Assembly: GCA_013335405.1 (NCBI GenBank)
Contig: JAAXVR010000018.1
Location: 1 to 57,946, forward strand
Direction of reading: 5' to 3'
Length of the DNA stretch: 57,946 bases
From: Chlorobiaceae bacterium
GTDB taxonomy: Bacteria > Bacteroidota > Chlorobiia > Chlorobiales > Chlorobiaceae
The notes beneath the pieces were generated by a model, which saw nothing but the letters and a program-made list of their open reading frames with translations, was not told the DNA's origin and searched no databases. Shown here in pieces: positions 1 through 8,098 of the stretch. Position 1 is the first letter of the stretch. The number at the start of each line of letters is the position of its first letter. The position numbers and the translations under genes are program-made.

Positions 1-73
1 TCAGCACGGCTTCCTGGATTTCGGCTCCGTCGATGTACCCGCATCCCGAAAGAATGACGCCTATTTTTTTCAT
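1..73 (-). CDS. elbB: ElbB-like DJ-1/PfpI family protein, N-terminal fragment (cut by window edge)
   Basis: Only the first 24 codons are present; the gene continues beyond the left edge. The reverse strand from ATG at 73 reads MKKIGVILSGCGYIDG then AEIQEAVL, which I recognise as the start of ElbB (isoprenoid-biosynthesis-associated glyoxalase-like protein, class I glutamine amidotransferase/DJ-1 fold). In the family the Gly-rich strand SGCG and the acidic D-G-x-E-I segment open the Rossmann-like domain; the nucleophilic Cys lies further on and cannot be seen here. Glyoxalase activity is reported for relatives, but the physiological role is unsettled. The upstream region holds repeats rather than another gene. 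Confidence 0.75.
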   Translation of the reverse strand, partial: MKKIGVILSGCGYIDGAEIQEAVL

Positions 74-203
74 GATTGTGATTTTTTCTATGGATTGTCG
101 TTTCAGCCTGCCGGTGCAATTAAAAAAAGTTAACGTTTTTTCAGTTTCCACCTCCCACTTTCCAGCCACATAAAAAAACCGTCACGGAAACCCAAGTCAA
201 CGG

Positions 204-259
204 CTGGGGACTGGGGACTGGGGTCTGGGAACTGGGATTTGGGATTTGGGGTTTGGGAA
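204..259. repeat. G-rich tandem array with a 7-nt period
   Basis: Eight consecutive heptamers of the form CTGGGGA, CTGGGGT, CTGGGAA, TTGGGAT, TTGGGGT run without interruption, then the sequence switches to the C-rich complement (TTCCCACTTTCCAAACCCC). Further 7-nt tracts lie nearby: GAGCAAT three times at 387-407 and GGGGTCT/GGGGACT at 561-581. Every unit keeps a 7-base period although its bases differ. The G-runs could form G-quadruplexes. They resemble the heptameric short tandem repeats known from filamentous cyanobacteria; that comparison is from memory. Confidence 0.75.
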
Positions 260-326
260 TTCCCACTTTCCAAACCCCAGATCCTATAAAAGCCGTCCCG
301 GAAACCCGAATCAACGGGGGGGCATG

Positions 327-371
327 ACCCGGGGTTGCACCCCGCGCTACCGGTATGTCGCTCCTCCGGAG
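327..371. repeat. Double-stem palindromic repeat, family I, single copy
   Basis: Two short inverted repeats sit side by side: CCGGGG-TTGCA-CCCCG and GCTCC-TCC-GGAGC, joined by GCTACCGGTATGTC. The same arrangement recurs, in reverse complement, three times at 20734-20917 and once in this orientation at 51301-51346. The flanks also match 51193-51345: G-heptamers, a CCCACTTTCCA tract and an AAACCCGAATCA segment. The family is intergenic in all cases here. No transposase gene is visible in the window. Confidence 0.7.
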
Positions 372-454
372 CTTTAATTGGGGACTGAGCAATGAGCAAT
401 GAGCAATGAGTGGGGTCTGGGAAATGAATCCCGTAATTTATCTGATACCGGGCT

Positions 455-542
455 GTCATTCCGCAATGAAGAGTAGCGGAAAGAAGAATCCAAAGTTTTG
501 AAAAACAATAAGTTATGGATTCTTCGCTTTGCTCAGAATGAC
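455..542. repeat. Inverted-repeat element, family II
   Basis: A left arm beginning GTCATTCCGCAATGAAGAG and a right arm ending TTCGCTTTGCTCAGAATGAC are imperfect reverse complements, with both arms carrying the GAAGAATCC/GGATTCTTC core. The element could fold into a long hairpin. A related copy lies at 1571-1640. Reading through it in frame gives the phrase CHSEQSEESI, which turns up in many spurious database proteins, so the open frame on the minus strand over 130-594 is not a gene. Confidence 0.65.
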
Positions 543-596
543 AAAATCGGAGCTTTTTAAGGGGTCTGGGGACTGGGGACTGAGTCCTCAGCACTT

Positions 597-939
597 AAAA
601 AAATCCCGGATCCCCCCCTCCACCCATCGCTCTTCGCCTGAAAATCGGTGGCGGGATTTTTTTGAGAAATGAACGGTGCAGTTGAGCGTAAAATATGTAT
701 CTTGGGATATGGTGAAGATATTTAGTCCGCAGGTCTTGGATTTATCATCAGGCCCCCTCTTTTGCCCTGTTTCTCCTGATTAGTTTAGGGTTTTTACGCT
801 TTTGACATGGCTGTCCGTGTTTTCCTGCAGGCCTTTCCGCCTTCGGGAATGCTACGGAAATGTATTTTTATTATTTTGACTCTCTTGCATGCAGTTTCCG
901 GTCTTGTTTCACTGAAATTTAATTATCGGGCATATCATT
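597..939. other. Non-coding stretch upstream of the isochorismatase-family gene
   Basis: No supportable gene is seen here. At its left end an AAAAAAATCCCG/CGGGATTTTTTT pair (597-608 and 651-664) could form a stem with a loop of about 42 nt; this is a weak terminator candidate for a transcript arriving from either side. The remainder is A+T-richer than its surroundings and presumably holds the promoter of the gene at 940. I cannot point to convincing -35/-10 boxes. Confidence 0.4.
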
Positions 940-1482
940 ATGATCACTCCCAACCAGACGCTGTTCCTGATTATTGATGTGCAGGGAAAGCTGGCTCGTA
1001 CTGTTTTTCAGCCGGATGCCCTCGAAACCAGCATAAAAAAATTGATCAGGGCCTGTCAGGTCCTCGAGGTGCCGATACTGGTGACAGAGCAGTATCCGAA
1101 AGGGCTTGGCCGCACCATCGAGCCGATCATGGAGCTGCTCGGGGGAAGCGAGCCTGTTGAAAAACTTTCGTTCAGCTGCTGCGGTACCGATGATTTCATG
1201 AAAAAGTTGCGCTCCTTCAACCGTAACGATATTCTCATTGCCGGCATTGAAACGCATGTCTGTGTTTACCAGACAGCAGTCGAGCTTCTCGAGTTCGGTT
1301 ATAACGTCCATCTCCTTGTCGATGCGGTATCGTCGAGGACAGAGGAAAACAAGCTGCTCGGCATCCGCTGTATCGAACGGGCCGGGGCGTCGGTCACAAG
1401 CTCGGAAATGGCGATATTCGAGCTGCTTCGTGTCGCGGAAGGCGAACGGTTCAAGGCTATTTCGAAAATCGTCAAGGAGTGA
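940..1482 (+). CDS. Isochorismatase/cysteine hydrolase family protein
   Basis: The 180-residue product is full length for the small alpha/beta hydrolases of the isochorismatase superfamily (YcaC-like). The expected catalytic triad is visible: Asp13 in LIIDVQGK, Lys75 in PVEKLSF and Cys108 in AGIETHVCVYQTA, the last including the non-prolyl cis-peptide region before the nucleophile. Such enzymes hydrolyse amides, ureides or vinyl ethers; the substrate cannot be read from sequence. A true isochorismatase would be expected beside enterobactin or menaquinone genes, and none are here, so I leave the symbol blank. The gene stands alone between repeat-rich regions and is followed 35 bp later by a clear hairpin terminator. 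Confidence 0.88.
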   Translation: MITPNQTLFLIIDVQGKLARTVFQPDALETSIKKLIRACQVLEVPILVTEQYPKGLGRTIEPIMELLGGSEPVEKLSFSCCGTDDFMKKLRSFNRNDILIAGIETHVCVYQTAVELLEFGYNVHLLVDAVSSRTEENKLLGIRCIERAGASVTSSEMAIFELLRVAEGERFKAISKIVKE

Positions 1483-1517
1483 GATTCTTTTTCCCGTCAG
1501 GTTCGGACTTTTAACCC

Positions 1518-1553
1518 AAAAAAGCCGCCGGCTATAGCCAGGCGGTTTTTTTT
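1518..1553 (+). terminator. Rho-independent terminator after the isochorismatase-family gene
   Basis: An A-run leads into GCCGCC, an 11-nt loop, then GGCGG followed by eight T residues. The A-run on the left makes it plausible in both directions, but the only gene ending here is on the plus strand. Confidence 0.8.
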
Positions 1554-1570
1554 GCTTCATTTTCATTTCG

Positions 1571-1640
1571 TTCAGCATGACGAAAGGCGATGACATGCTG
1601 TTTTTTTTATGTCATTCTGAACGCAGTGAAGAATCCATTG
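1571..1640. repeat. Family II inverted-repeat element, second copy
   Basis: TTCAGCATGACGAAAGG on the left and GTCATTCTGAACGCAGTG with GAAGAATCC on the right repeat the arms of the 455-542 element, around a T-rich centre. It sits directly after the terminator of the preceding gene. The rest of the gap up to 1821 shows no gene; it ends in an A+T-rich segment that probably contains the promoter of the next gene. Confidence 0.5.
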
Positions 1641-1821
1641 CGGATTGACAGCCCTGTCGCATGGATTCCCTTGCGATTTATTGTTGCCGGAGTAATAAAC
1701 TGGAGGAGCTGTTTTGTCGTGTACCGGAGTTTATCCGATATCCGGCACAGGTATGCCGTATGCCGATCTTTCACTATCTTCACTGGATATTATTCTCGAA
1801 AGGGTTTATTAAAAATAATTA

Positions 1822-2568
1822 ATGCAAGGAAAACAAACGCCGCAGAGCGGCAAGGTGACGGTAGGCAGGCTCGAACTGCGACAGGACGAGGTGATACCCC
1901 TGCTTTCGCTCGGCAACCTCTGGGTGAAGGTGATCCGTGAGAAGGTGCTCGACAGGGAACTTGCCCGCGAAGAGTTCACAGAAGGCGACCTTCTCTCCCT
2001 GTACCGGAAGGAGCTTGCAAAGGAGCCGGATTACCTGCAGAGGATGGGCCGCCAGCTCGAGGCCCAGGGCGTGCCCGGGGAGCGGGTGATGTTCTACCTC
2101 GCCAGACCGGTTCTTGTTGCCCGCTTCAAGCAGCGGGCGTTCGCTCCTCATGTTGCAAGCCTGTTCCTCAAACAGAAACAGATGAAGGACAGCGTCGTAT
2201 TTTCGGTCATCCGCCACAGCGAGCGGGATGTTCTCGAAGAGCTTCTGCACCGCGTGCTTGCAGGGGAGTGTACGTTTGCCGATACCGCCGCAAGATATTC
2301 CGAAGGAAGCGAGTCGGTGACCGGCGGGATGATCGGTCCGGTTCCGCTGGGGCGCCTGAGCCCGCACCTGCAGAAAATCCTCGCTCCCATGCAGGATGGT
2401 GAAATGAGCGGACTGTTTCTGGTAAAGGAGACCTGGGGGCTGGTGCAGCTTCACCGGAAAATTTCAGCGGTGCTCGACGAAAAGATGGCGAAGGAGCTCA
2501 TAGAGGCTCAGTACAGGGAGTGGCTTGACAACGAGATGAAAAAATTTATCGATGCGCAGGGTTCATAG
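1822..2568 (+). CDS. Parvulin-type (PpiC/rotamase) peptidyl-prolyl isomerase, no signal peptide
   Basis: The 248-residue protein has an alpha-helical N-terminal half of about 120 residues (LLSLGNLWVKVI, FTEGDLLSLYRKE) and a C-terminal rotamase domain at about 125-225. The parvulin hallmarks are visible: FADTAARYSEG, then GGMIGPVPLGRLSPHLQ, then a GE-S-L segment. No signal sequence or lipobox is present, unlike SurA or PrsA, so it should act in the cytoplasm. The layout matches, from memory, parvulin proteins often encoded with type I secretion genes in cyanobacteria; no transporter lies nearby here. It converges with lpxK, with 27 bp between the two stops. The role is unknown. Confidence 0.8.
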   Translation: MQGKQTPQSGKVTVGRLELRQDEVIPLLSLGNLWVKVIREKVLDRELAREEFTEGDLLSLYRKELAKEPDYLQRMGRQLEAQGVPGERVMFYLARPVLVARFKQRAFAPHVASLFLKQKQMKDSVVFSVIRHSERDVLEELLHRVLAGECTFADTAARYSEGSESVTGGMIGPVPLGRLSPHLQKILAPMQDGEMSGLFLVKETWGLVQLHRKISAVLDEKMAKELIEAQYREWLDNEMKKFIDAQGS

Positions 2569-2595
2569 GGCAAGCGGATGCCCGGTCCGGGTGTT

Positions 2596-3666
2596 TCATT
2601 TCCTGCCCACGACTGTCCGCAGCATTTCCTGCAGTTTTTCCTTCCCTTCGAAAATATCGGTTTCTATTTTCAGATAGTAGCAGGGAAGCGCGGTGATGAT
2701 GCTGAGCAGTTCGGGACGCCCCAGCATGCGGAAGTAATCCTTTTCGGTGGTGATGAGGCTGAGCCCTTTCCCGGTGGCTTCGCTTCGAAGCGATTGCAGC
2801 CTTTTCTGGCTGTAGGGCTCGTGATCGCGGAAGAAATGATGAGATTCGACGTGCATGCCTTCCTTGCGCAGGCTTTCCAGGAAGCTTTCCGGAAAAGCGA
2901 TGCCTGCGAAGGCAAGCACCCTGAGCTCTTTGTGTGACGGTATTTCCGACGGCATGAAATCGCCTGAAACGCAGACAATTTCCCTGGTTCTGATACGTCC
3001 CTTCACGATGGGGCGTCCGGTTTTTTCCAGTTTCTTCAGGATAAGGCCGGTTTTTTCCTCATCGCCTTCGCCGATTTTGTTGAGCAGGATCAGGTCGGCC
3101 CTCGCGATGTTTTTCATGGGTTCCCTCATGCGCCCTTCAGGGATCATCCTGGCTTTCAGGACAGGTTCGGAGGCGTTGACCAGGGCGATATCGAGGTCGC
3201 GCGCTATCTGACGGTGCTGGAAGGCATCGTCGAGAATGATGACGCACGGGAGTCTTTTGGCGAAGTACCGGGTGATGAACGTTACGGCGTCTTTTCTTTT
3301 TTCGCTGACAACGACGATAGAGTCAGGGTTGTTCCAGGCAAGCATCGCGGTTTCGTCACCGGACTGGCTGCTGCTGAGAAGCACCCTCTGGCCGTCGGAA
3401 ACGAGCTGAACCCCTTTCGTTTCCCTGCGGTAACCCCTCGATACGATAGCCGGTTTACAGCCGATCGAGAGATAGTATTTGACGACCCAGTCCACAAGCG
3501 GGGTTTTCCCGGTGCCTCCTGCCGAAATGTTCCCGATGGATACAACAGGGATGGGAGATTTCCATTTCCTGATAATCTTCCGTTCGAAGAGCGTGTTGCG
3601 GACCTGAACGGTGGAACGGAACAGGAGCGCAAAGGGTTTGAGCAGAAAGGTGAGCGGTTCGGGCAT
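2596..3666 (-). CDS. lpxK: Tetraacyldisaccharide 4'-kinase LpxK
   Basis: This kinase phosphorylates the 4' position of the lipid A disaccharide at the inner-membrane surface, the sixth step of the Raetz pathway. Diagnostic features are the Walker A segment VSIGNISAGGTGKTPL, the SRGYRR motif, GDE-A-ML, and LDDAFQHRQ. An N-terminal amphipathic segment (FLLKPFALLFRS) is the usual membrane anchor. I choose ATG at 3666 (356 residues) because the family begins just ahead of that segment; the frame stays open to a TTG at 3732, which would add 22 residues of no family character. The other lipid A gene in the window, lpxC-fabZ, is 15 kb away, so the pathway is not clustered. Confidence 0.93.
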   Translation of the reverse strand: MPEPLTFLLKPFALLFRSTVQVRNTLFERKIIRKWKSPIPVVSIGNISAGGTGKTPLVDWVVKYYLSIGCKPAIVSRGYRRETKGVQLVSDGQRVLLSSSQSGDETAMLAWNNPDSIVVVSEKRKDAVTFITRYFAKRLPCVIILDDAFQHRQIARDLDIALVNASEPVLKARMIPEGRMREPMKNIARADLILLNKIGEGDEEKTGLILKKLEKTGRPIVKGRIRTREIVCVSGDFMPSEIPSHKELRVLAFAGIAFPESFLESLRKEGMHVESHHFFRDHEPYSQKRLQSLRSEATGKGLSLITTEKDYFRMLGRPELLSIITALPCYYLKIETDIFEGKEKLQEMLRTVVGRK

Positions 3667-4016
3667 GGTCAGGCTCGGAAGAAAAGTTTCTGGCAGGGCC
3701 GTGCGGCATTTTTCCCGAAATGCGGCGGGCAATCCCGGTCAGTTTCGGAGAGAACGGCTCTTCTTTCGAAAGGTCCGGCAGCAGGTGCTTCCGATCTGCT
3801 GCTATCGAGTCCGTTGAAAGCGGGGAGCGTCATAGGGGGTCCAGAATAATTGCCGATATCAGTACGTTCCGATTGACGGGAATTTTTATTTTAATTAATT
3901 ATTTATTTACTACGTGCTGCAGTATAATAGCATTCGTCCATTCTGGATATACGAAATGCAATGTAACAAACACAGCCGATAAATCACAGGGTGTAATACG
4001 GCGAAAGTTCGAAGCT
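3667..4016. other. Divergent intergenic region between lpxK and purD
   Basis: The 350 bp between the two divergent starts contains an A+T-rich block around 3880-3930 with TATAAT at 3923-3928, about 90 nt ahead of purD; no matching -35 box is evident at the usual distance. On the minus strand a 54-codon frame (3669-3833) ends two bases before the lpxK ATG, but it resembles nothing I know and is not called. No purine-type riboswitch fold is apparent. Confidence 0.4.
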
Positions 4017-5306
4017 ATGAAAGTTTTGATTATAGGGAGCGGAGCGCGCGAGCATGCAATGGCACTCGCGGTATCCGCAAGCCCTCTGGCAGACGAGGTT
4101 TTCGTCGCCCCCGGAAACGGGGGAACTGCAATGATGGGCGGCAACGTGAGCAATGTTCCGCTGAAATCGAGCGATCTGGAAGGGTTGCTGCATTTTGTGG
4201 AGAAAAGCGGGGTGGAGCTTACCGTTGTTGGTCCGGAGCATCCGCTCGAACTCGGGATCGTCGATCTTTTCCGCAGCGCGGGGAGGCATGTCGTCGGTCC
4301 TTCGAAGGCCGCAGCACGGCTCGAGTCAAGCAAGGCTTTCGCGAAGGAGTTCATGCAGCGCAATGCAATTCCGACGGCTGCCTACCACCATTTTACCGAT
4401 ATATCCTCAGCCGACGCCTACATTGAAAAAGCGCACTCTTCCGGTTCGTTTCCTCTGGTCATCAAGGCGAGCGGACTGTGCGCCGGTAAAGGTGTTTTCA
4501 TAGCCGGGGACCGGGAAGAGGCCCTTGCTGCGACCCGCGACCTCTTTGAAGAGCGTATTTTCGGCGATGCTGCCGACGAGGTCATTATCGAGCATTTCCT
4601 CAAGGGGGAGGAGGCGAGCGTCTTCCTTCTCACCGACGGAACGAACTACAGGCTTTTTCTTCCTGCACAGGACCACAAGCGCATAGGCGACGGCGATACC
4701 GGCAAGAATACCGGCGGGATGGGAGCTTATGCCCCTGCGCCGCTTGTCACGCCGGAAGTCATGCGTAAAGTCGAGGAGAGGATTATTCGTCCCACACTGT
4801 ACGGCATGGCCGAAGAGGGCAACAGGTATACGGGATTTCTCTACGTCGGCCTCATGATCGATAACGGGGAGCCATATGTGGTCGAATACAATGCCCGCCT
4901 CGGCGACCCGGAGACGCAGGTGGTGCTTCCCCTGCTGAACAGCGATTTCGTCGCGGCCCTTTCGGCCAGCTTCGACGGTTCGCTCCCGGAGGTACCTTTC
5001 GAGATGCACTCCGGCAAATCGGCCGCCACCGTGGTTATCGCTTCCGGCGGCTATCCTGATCATTATGAAACCGGCCTGCCGGTCACTGTCGGGGATGAAG
5101 TGGCTTCCATGCCGGAGTGCATGGTGTATCATGCCGGTACTTCGCTCGTGGACGGCAGGCTCGTTACGGCGGGCGGCCGGGTATTCTCGGTGACCGCTCT
5201 TGGCGAAACCCTTCCGGAGAGCATCGAACGGGCTTACAGGGCTGTCGGGAAAATAGTATTCGAAGGGGCTTACTGCCGAAAGGATATCGGCGCGAAAGCC
5301 CTGTAA
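4017..5306 (+). CDS. purD: Phosphoribosylamine--glycine ligase PurD
   Basis: GAR synthetase joins 5-phosphoribosylamine to glycine with ATP, the second step of purine synthesis. The 429-residue protein starts with MKVLIIGSGAREHA, the family's N-terminal dinucleotide-like loop, and carries an ATP-grasp core: LVIKASGLCAGKGV, EEFLKGEEASV-like EHFLKGEEASV, the DHKRIGDGDTGKNTGGMGAY loop and YNARLGDPETQ. The frame is open upstream to 3720, but those residues show no PurD character, so ATG at 4017 is the start. A JAMM peptidase gene follows 21 bp later and may share the transcript. Confidence 0.97.
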   Translation: MKVLIIGSGAREHAMALAVSASPLADEVFVAPGNGGTAMMGGNVSNVPLKSSDLEGLLHFVEKSGVELTVVGPEHPLELGIVDLFRSAGRHVVGPSKAAARLESSKAFAKEFMQRNAIPTAAYHHFTDISSADAYIEKAHSSGSFPLVIKASGLCAGKGVFIAGDREEALAATRDLFEERIFGDAADEVIIEHFLKGEEASVFLLTDGTNYRLFLPAQDHKRIGDGDTGKNTGGMGAYAPAPLVTPEVMRKVEERIIRPTLYGMAEEGNRYTGFLYVGLMIDNGEPYVVEYNARLGDPETQVVLPLLNSDFVAALSASFDGSLPEVPFEMHSGKSAATVVIASGGYPDHYETGLPVTVGDEVASMPECMVYHAGTSLVDGRLVTAGGRVFSVTALGETLPESIERAYRAVGKIVFEGAYCRKDIGAKAL

Positions 5307-5327
5307 TATTTTGAATGTCACTGCTCC

Positions 5328-5759
5328 ATGAAGTTATTCCGGCGGTCATTCGAAATCATACAGGAACAGGCATTCAGGGAGTTGCCCTACGAGTGCTGCG
5401 GGCTCCTTGCGGGCATCCGCAACATCGACCACAGAGGCAACGTCGAGAACATCGTCTACGAGGTCGCACCCTGCACGAACTGTCTCTATTACGGCAAGGA
5501 GCATGGTTTCGAGATTTCCTACAACGAGTACCTCGATATCGAGCGGGAAGCCGAGAGGATGGGCTACGTCATCGTGGGCTCCTACCATTCGCATATCAAC
5601 TCTCCTGCGGTACCTTCTCTGCATGATGTCGATTTCGCGAGATCGGGCCATTCGATGGTGATCATTTCCCTCATCAATTCACTGCCAAGGGAGGTGACTG
5701 CGTGGCTCATGCGTGATTCAGGCGGGTTTCACCAGGATCCGATAAAGGTGGTCGAGTAG
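5328..5759 (+). CDS. JAMM/MPN+ metalloprotease (Mov34/M67 family)
   Basis: This 143-residue single-domain protein contains a complete JAMM zinc site: Glu22 in YECCGLLAG, then His87-x-His89, Ser97 and Asp100 within GSYHSHINSPAVPSLHD, matching E-x(n)-H-S-H-x7-S-x2-D exactly. Bacterial members remove residues from the C-terminus of ubiquitin-like sulfur carriers (CysO, ThiS/MoaD types), exposing Gly-Gly for activation; that activity is inferred from the family. No sulfur carrier or E1-like gene is adjacent, so the partner must lie elsewhere. It follows purD closely and precedes carB by 87 bp. Confidence 0.88.
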   Translation: MKLFRRSFEIIQEQAFRELPYECCGLLAGIRNIDHRGNVENIVYEVAPCTNCLYYGKEHGFEISYNEYLDIEREAERMGYVIVGSYHSHINSPAVPSLHDVDFARSGHSMVIISLINSLPREVTAWLMRDSGGFHQDPIKVVE

Positions 5760-5846
5760 TTTGTCCCGCAGGGCCGGGAAACTCCATGAATATTTTGTAC
5801 ATTACGCAACAATGATGCCAATAACGTATTAAACCCGGGAAACAAC

Positions 5847-7334
5847 GTGCCAAAGCGGGAAGATATCAAGTCGATTTTAGTGATTGGGGCGGGTCCGATC
5901 GTCATCGGCCAGGCCTGCGAATTCGATTATTCCGGTACTCAGGCGTGCCGCGCCCTCAAGGAGGACGGGTATCGCGTTGTACTGGTGAACAGCAATCCGG
6001 CAACCATCATGACTGATATAGAACTGGCCGATGCCACCTATATCGAACCGATAACGCCGGAATATGTCAGGAAAATCATAGAGAAGGAGAAGCCGGATGC
6101 GCTCCTGCCTACCATGGGCGGGCAGACGGCGCTGAACACGGCGGTGAGCCTCGCCGAATCGGGCGTCCTCGAGCGCAACGGGGTCGAGCTTATCGGCGCG
6201 AAGCTCCGCGCCATCAGGAAAGCCGAGAACCGCGAGTTCTTCAGCGACGCCATGAAGAAAATCGGTCTCGATATGGCCAAGGGCTTTTTCGTGCGCAATG
6301 AAAAAGAGGCCCGTGACGCTCTCGAGGAAATCGGACTTCCTATCGTCATCCGTCCCTCATTCACGCTCGGCGGTACAGGCGGCGGTTTTGCCGAGACAAA
6401 ATCCGATTATTACGAGGCGGTCCGCAGGGGCCTGGCCGAAAGCCCGATAAGCGAAGTGCTTGTCGAGGAGTGCCTGATAGGGTGGAAGGAGTTCGAGCTC
6501 GAAGTTATCCGTGATCTTGCCGACAACGTGATCATCGTCTGTTCCATCGAAAACGTCGATCCGATGGGCGTGCATACCGGCGACAGCATCACCGTCGCTC
6601 CGGCGCAGACCCTGACGGACCGCCAGTACCAGGAGCTCAGGGACGCCTCCATCAGGATTATCCGGGAGATCGGCGTCGAGACAGGCGGCAGCAATATCCA
6701 GTTCGCCATCAACCCGCAGAACGGGCGAATCGTGGTTATCGAGATGAACCCCCGCGTTTCGCGAAGTTCGGCTCTCGCTTCGAAAGCCACCGGTTTCCCC
6801 ATCGCCAAGGTCGCAGCAAAGCTTGCCGTGGGGTACAGGCTGGACGAAATCCTCAACGATATCACCAGGAGCACCCCTGCCAGCTTCGAGCCGGCCATCG
6901 ACTATTGCGTCGTGAAAGTGCCTCGCTGGGATTTCGAGAAATTCAAGAATGTCGATGCAAGGCTCGGCGTGCAGATGAAGTCTGTCGGAGAAGTGATGGC
7001 TTTCGGCAGGAACTTCCGCGAAGCGCTCCAGAAGTCGCTGCGCGCGCTTGAAATCGGCCGTGCCGGTCTCGGCTGCGACGGCAAGGATATCATGAACGTG
7101 CTCGACATGACTCCCCAGCAGAAGAAATTCGCCAAGGAGGACATCCTCGACAAGATCAGGATACCGAAAGCAGACAGGATGTTCTACCTCCGCTATGCTT
7201 TCCAGGCTGGGGCGACGGTCGATGAAGTTTTCCATTCGACCGGTATCGATCCCTGGTTTCTCGACAATATACGACAGATCGTCGAATACGAAAGCGAGCT
7301 GAGGGAGCTCGCCGGCGCGGAAAGGGCGGTATGA
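5847..7334 (+). CDS. carB: Carbamoyl-phosphate synthase large chain, N-terminal half only
   Basis: The product aligns by eye with the first part of CarB from its opening residues, [18 protein letters not shown], through the carboxy-phosphate ATP-grasp domain ([44 protein letters not shown]) into the oligomerisation domain. It then stops at 495 residues, whereas a full CarB is about 1,070. The second ATP-grasp half and the allosteric domain are absent from the window. The end looks genuine rather than broken: the TGA overlaps the ATG of trpC in an ATGA. Split large chains are known in some archaea and Aquifex, so a separate C-terminal gene is expected elsewhere. The start is GTG; it aligns with residue 1 of E. 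coli CarB. Confidence 0.93.
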   Translation: MPKREDIKSILVIGAGPIVIGQACEFDYSGTQACRALKEDGYRVVLVNSNPATIMTDIELADATYIEPITPEYVRKIIEKEKPDALLPTMGGQTALNTAVSLAESGVLERNGVELIGAKLRAIRKAENREFFSDAMKKIGLDMAKGFFVRNEKEARDALEEIGLPIVIRPSFTLGGTGGGFAETKSDYYEAVRRGLAESPISEVLVEECLIGWKEFELEVIRDLADNVIIVCSIENVDPMGVHTGDSITVAPAQTLTDRQYQELRDASIRIIREIGVETGGSNIQFAINPQNGRIVVIEMNPRVSRSSALASKATGFPIAKVAAKLAVGYRLDEILNDITRSTPASFEPAIDYCVVKVPRWDFEKFKNVDARLGVQMKSVGEVMAFGRNFREALQKSLRALEIGRAGLGCDGKDIMNVLDMTPQQKKFAKEDILDKIRIPKADRMFYLRYAFQAGATVDEVFHSTGIDPWFLDNIRQIVEYESELRELAGAERAV

Positions 7335-8098
7335 CCTATCTCAGCCGGATACTCGAAGAAAAACAGCGGGAAGTTCGGGAGCTGAAAAAAGGGAAGCCCC
7401 TGCAGCGTTATGAAGAACTTCGTCTCTCTCTCGGTCCTGCAAGGGATTTCAGGGGTGCCATTTCCGGAGGGAACGGCGCGTTACGTCTCATCGCCGAAGT
7501 CAAAAAGGCTTCGCCTTCCCGAGGGGTCATCGTTCAGGATTTCGATCCGGTAAGGATTGCCGGGAGGTACCTGGATCTTGGCGCCTCCGCTTTTTCGGTG
7601 CTGACCGACCGGATGTTTTTCCAGGGCTCGGACGACTATCTCGTCAACGTAAGGCAGGCCTGTCCGCTGCCGGTGCTCCGCAAGGATTTCATCGTGGACG
7701 AGGCACAGATTTTTCATTCGCGACTCATCGGAGCAGACGCAATCCTTCTCATCGTCGCCGCACTCCAGAGCATACAGCTTGCGGATTACCTTCAGATTGC
7801 TGCCGCCCTTGGCCTCCATGCACTCGTGGAAGTGCACGACCGTGGGGAACTCGATACGGCGATAGAGAGCGGCGCAGGCATCATCGGTGTGAACAACCGG
7901 GACCTGCGGGATTTCTCCGTCAGGCTTGAGACTTCCATTGCTCTTCGCCCCTTCATTCCTTCCGGTGTCGTCGCGGTTTCCGAAAGCGGCATGAAGACCC
8001 GGGCCGACATCGACCTCCTGAAAGAGGCCTCATTCGATGCGGTTCTTATCGGCGAAGGCCTTCACACGAGTCCCGAACTGCGGGATATCACCTGGTAA
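7331..8098 (+). CDS. trpC: Indole-3-glycerol phosphate synthase TrpC
   Basis: TrpC closes the indole ring in tryptophan synthesis by decarboxylating CdRP. The 255-residue TIM barrel shows the expected signatures: [13 protein letters not shown] (phosphate and catalytic Lys), [40 protein letters not shown] and VSESGM near the end, with IGEG for the phosphate. It is a stand-alone enzyme, not fused to TrpF. No other trp genes are nearby; instead its start overlaps the stop of carB by four bases, implying translational coupling. Its last 11 bases overlap the 3' end of rpe on the opposite strand. Confidence 0.96.
   Translation: MTYLSRILEEKQREVRELKKGKPLQRYEELRLSLGPARDFRGAISGGNGALRLIAEVKKASPSRGVIVQDFDPVRIAGRYLDLGASAFSVLTDRMFFQGSDDYLVNVRQACPLPVLRKDFIVDEAQIFHSRLIGADAILLIVAALQSIQLADYLQIAAALGLHALVEVHDRGELDTAIESGAGIIGVNNRDLRDFSVRLETSIALRPFIPSGVVAVSESGMKTRADIDLLKEASFDAVLIGEGLHTSPELRDITW

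Noticed and set aside
130-594. 154-codon open frame on the minus strand
   Set aside because: It runs through the G-rich heptamers and both arms of the inverted-repeat element; the translation contains the repeat-derived phrase CHSEQSEESI and no protein-like pattern.
3669-3833. 54-codon frame ending two bases before lpxK
   Set aside because: It has an ATG and a tidy junction but no ribosome-binding site, no family resemblance and a composition unlike the neighbouring genes. Conservation in relatives would be needed to call it.
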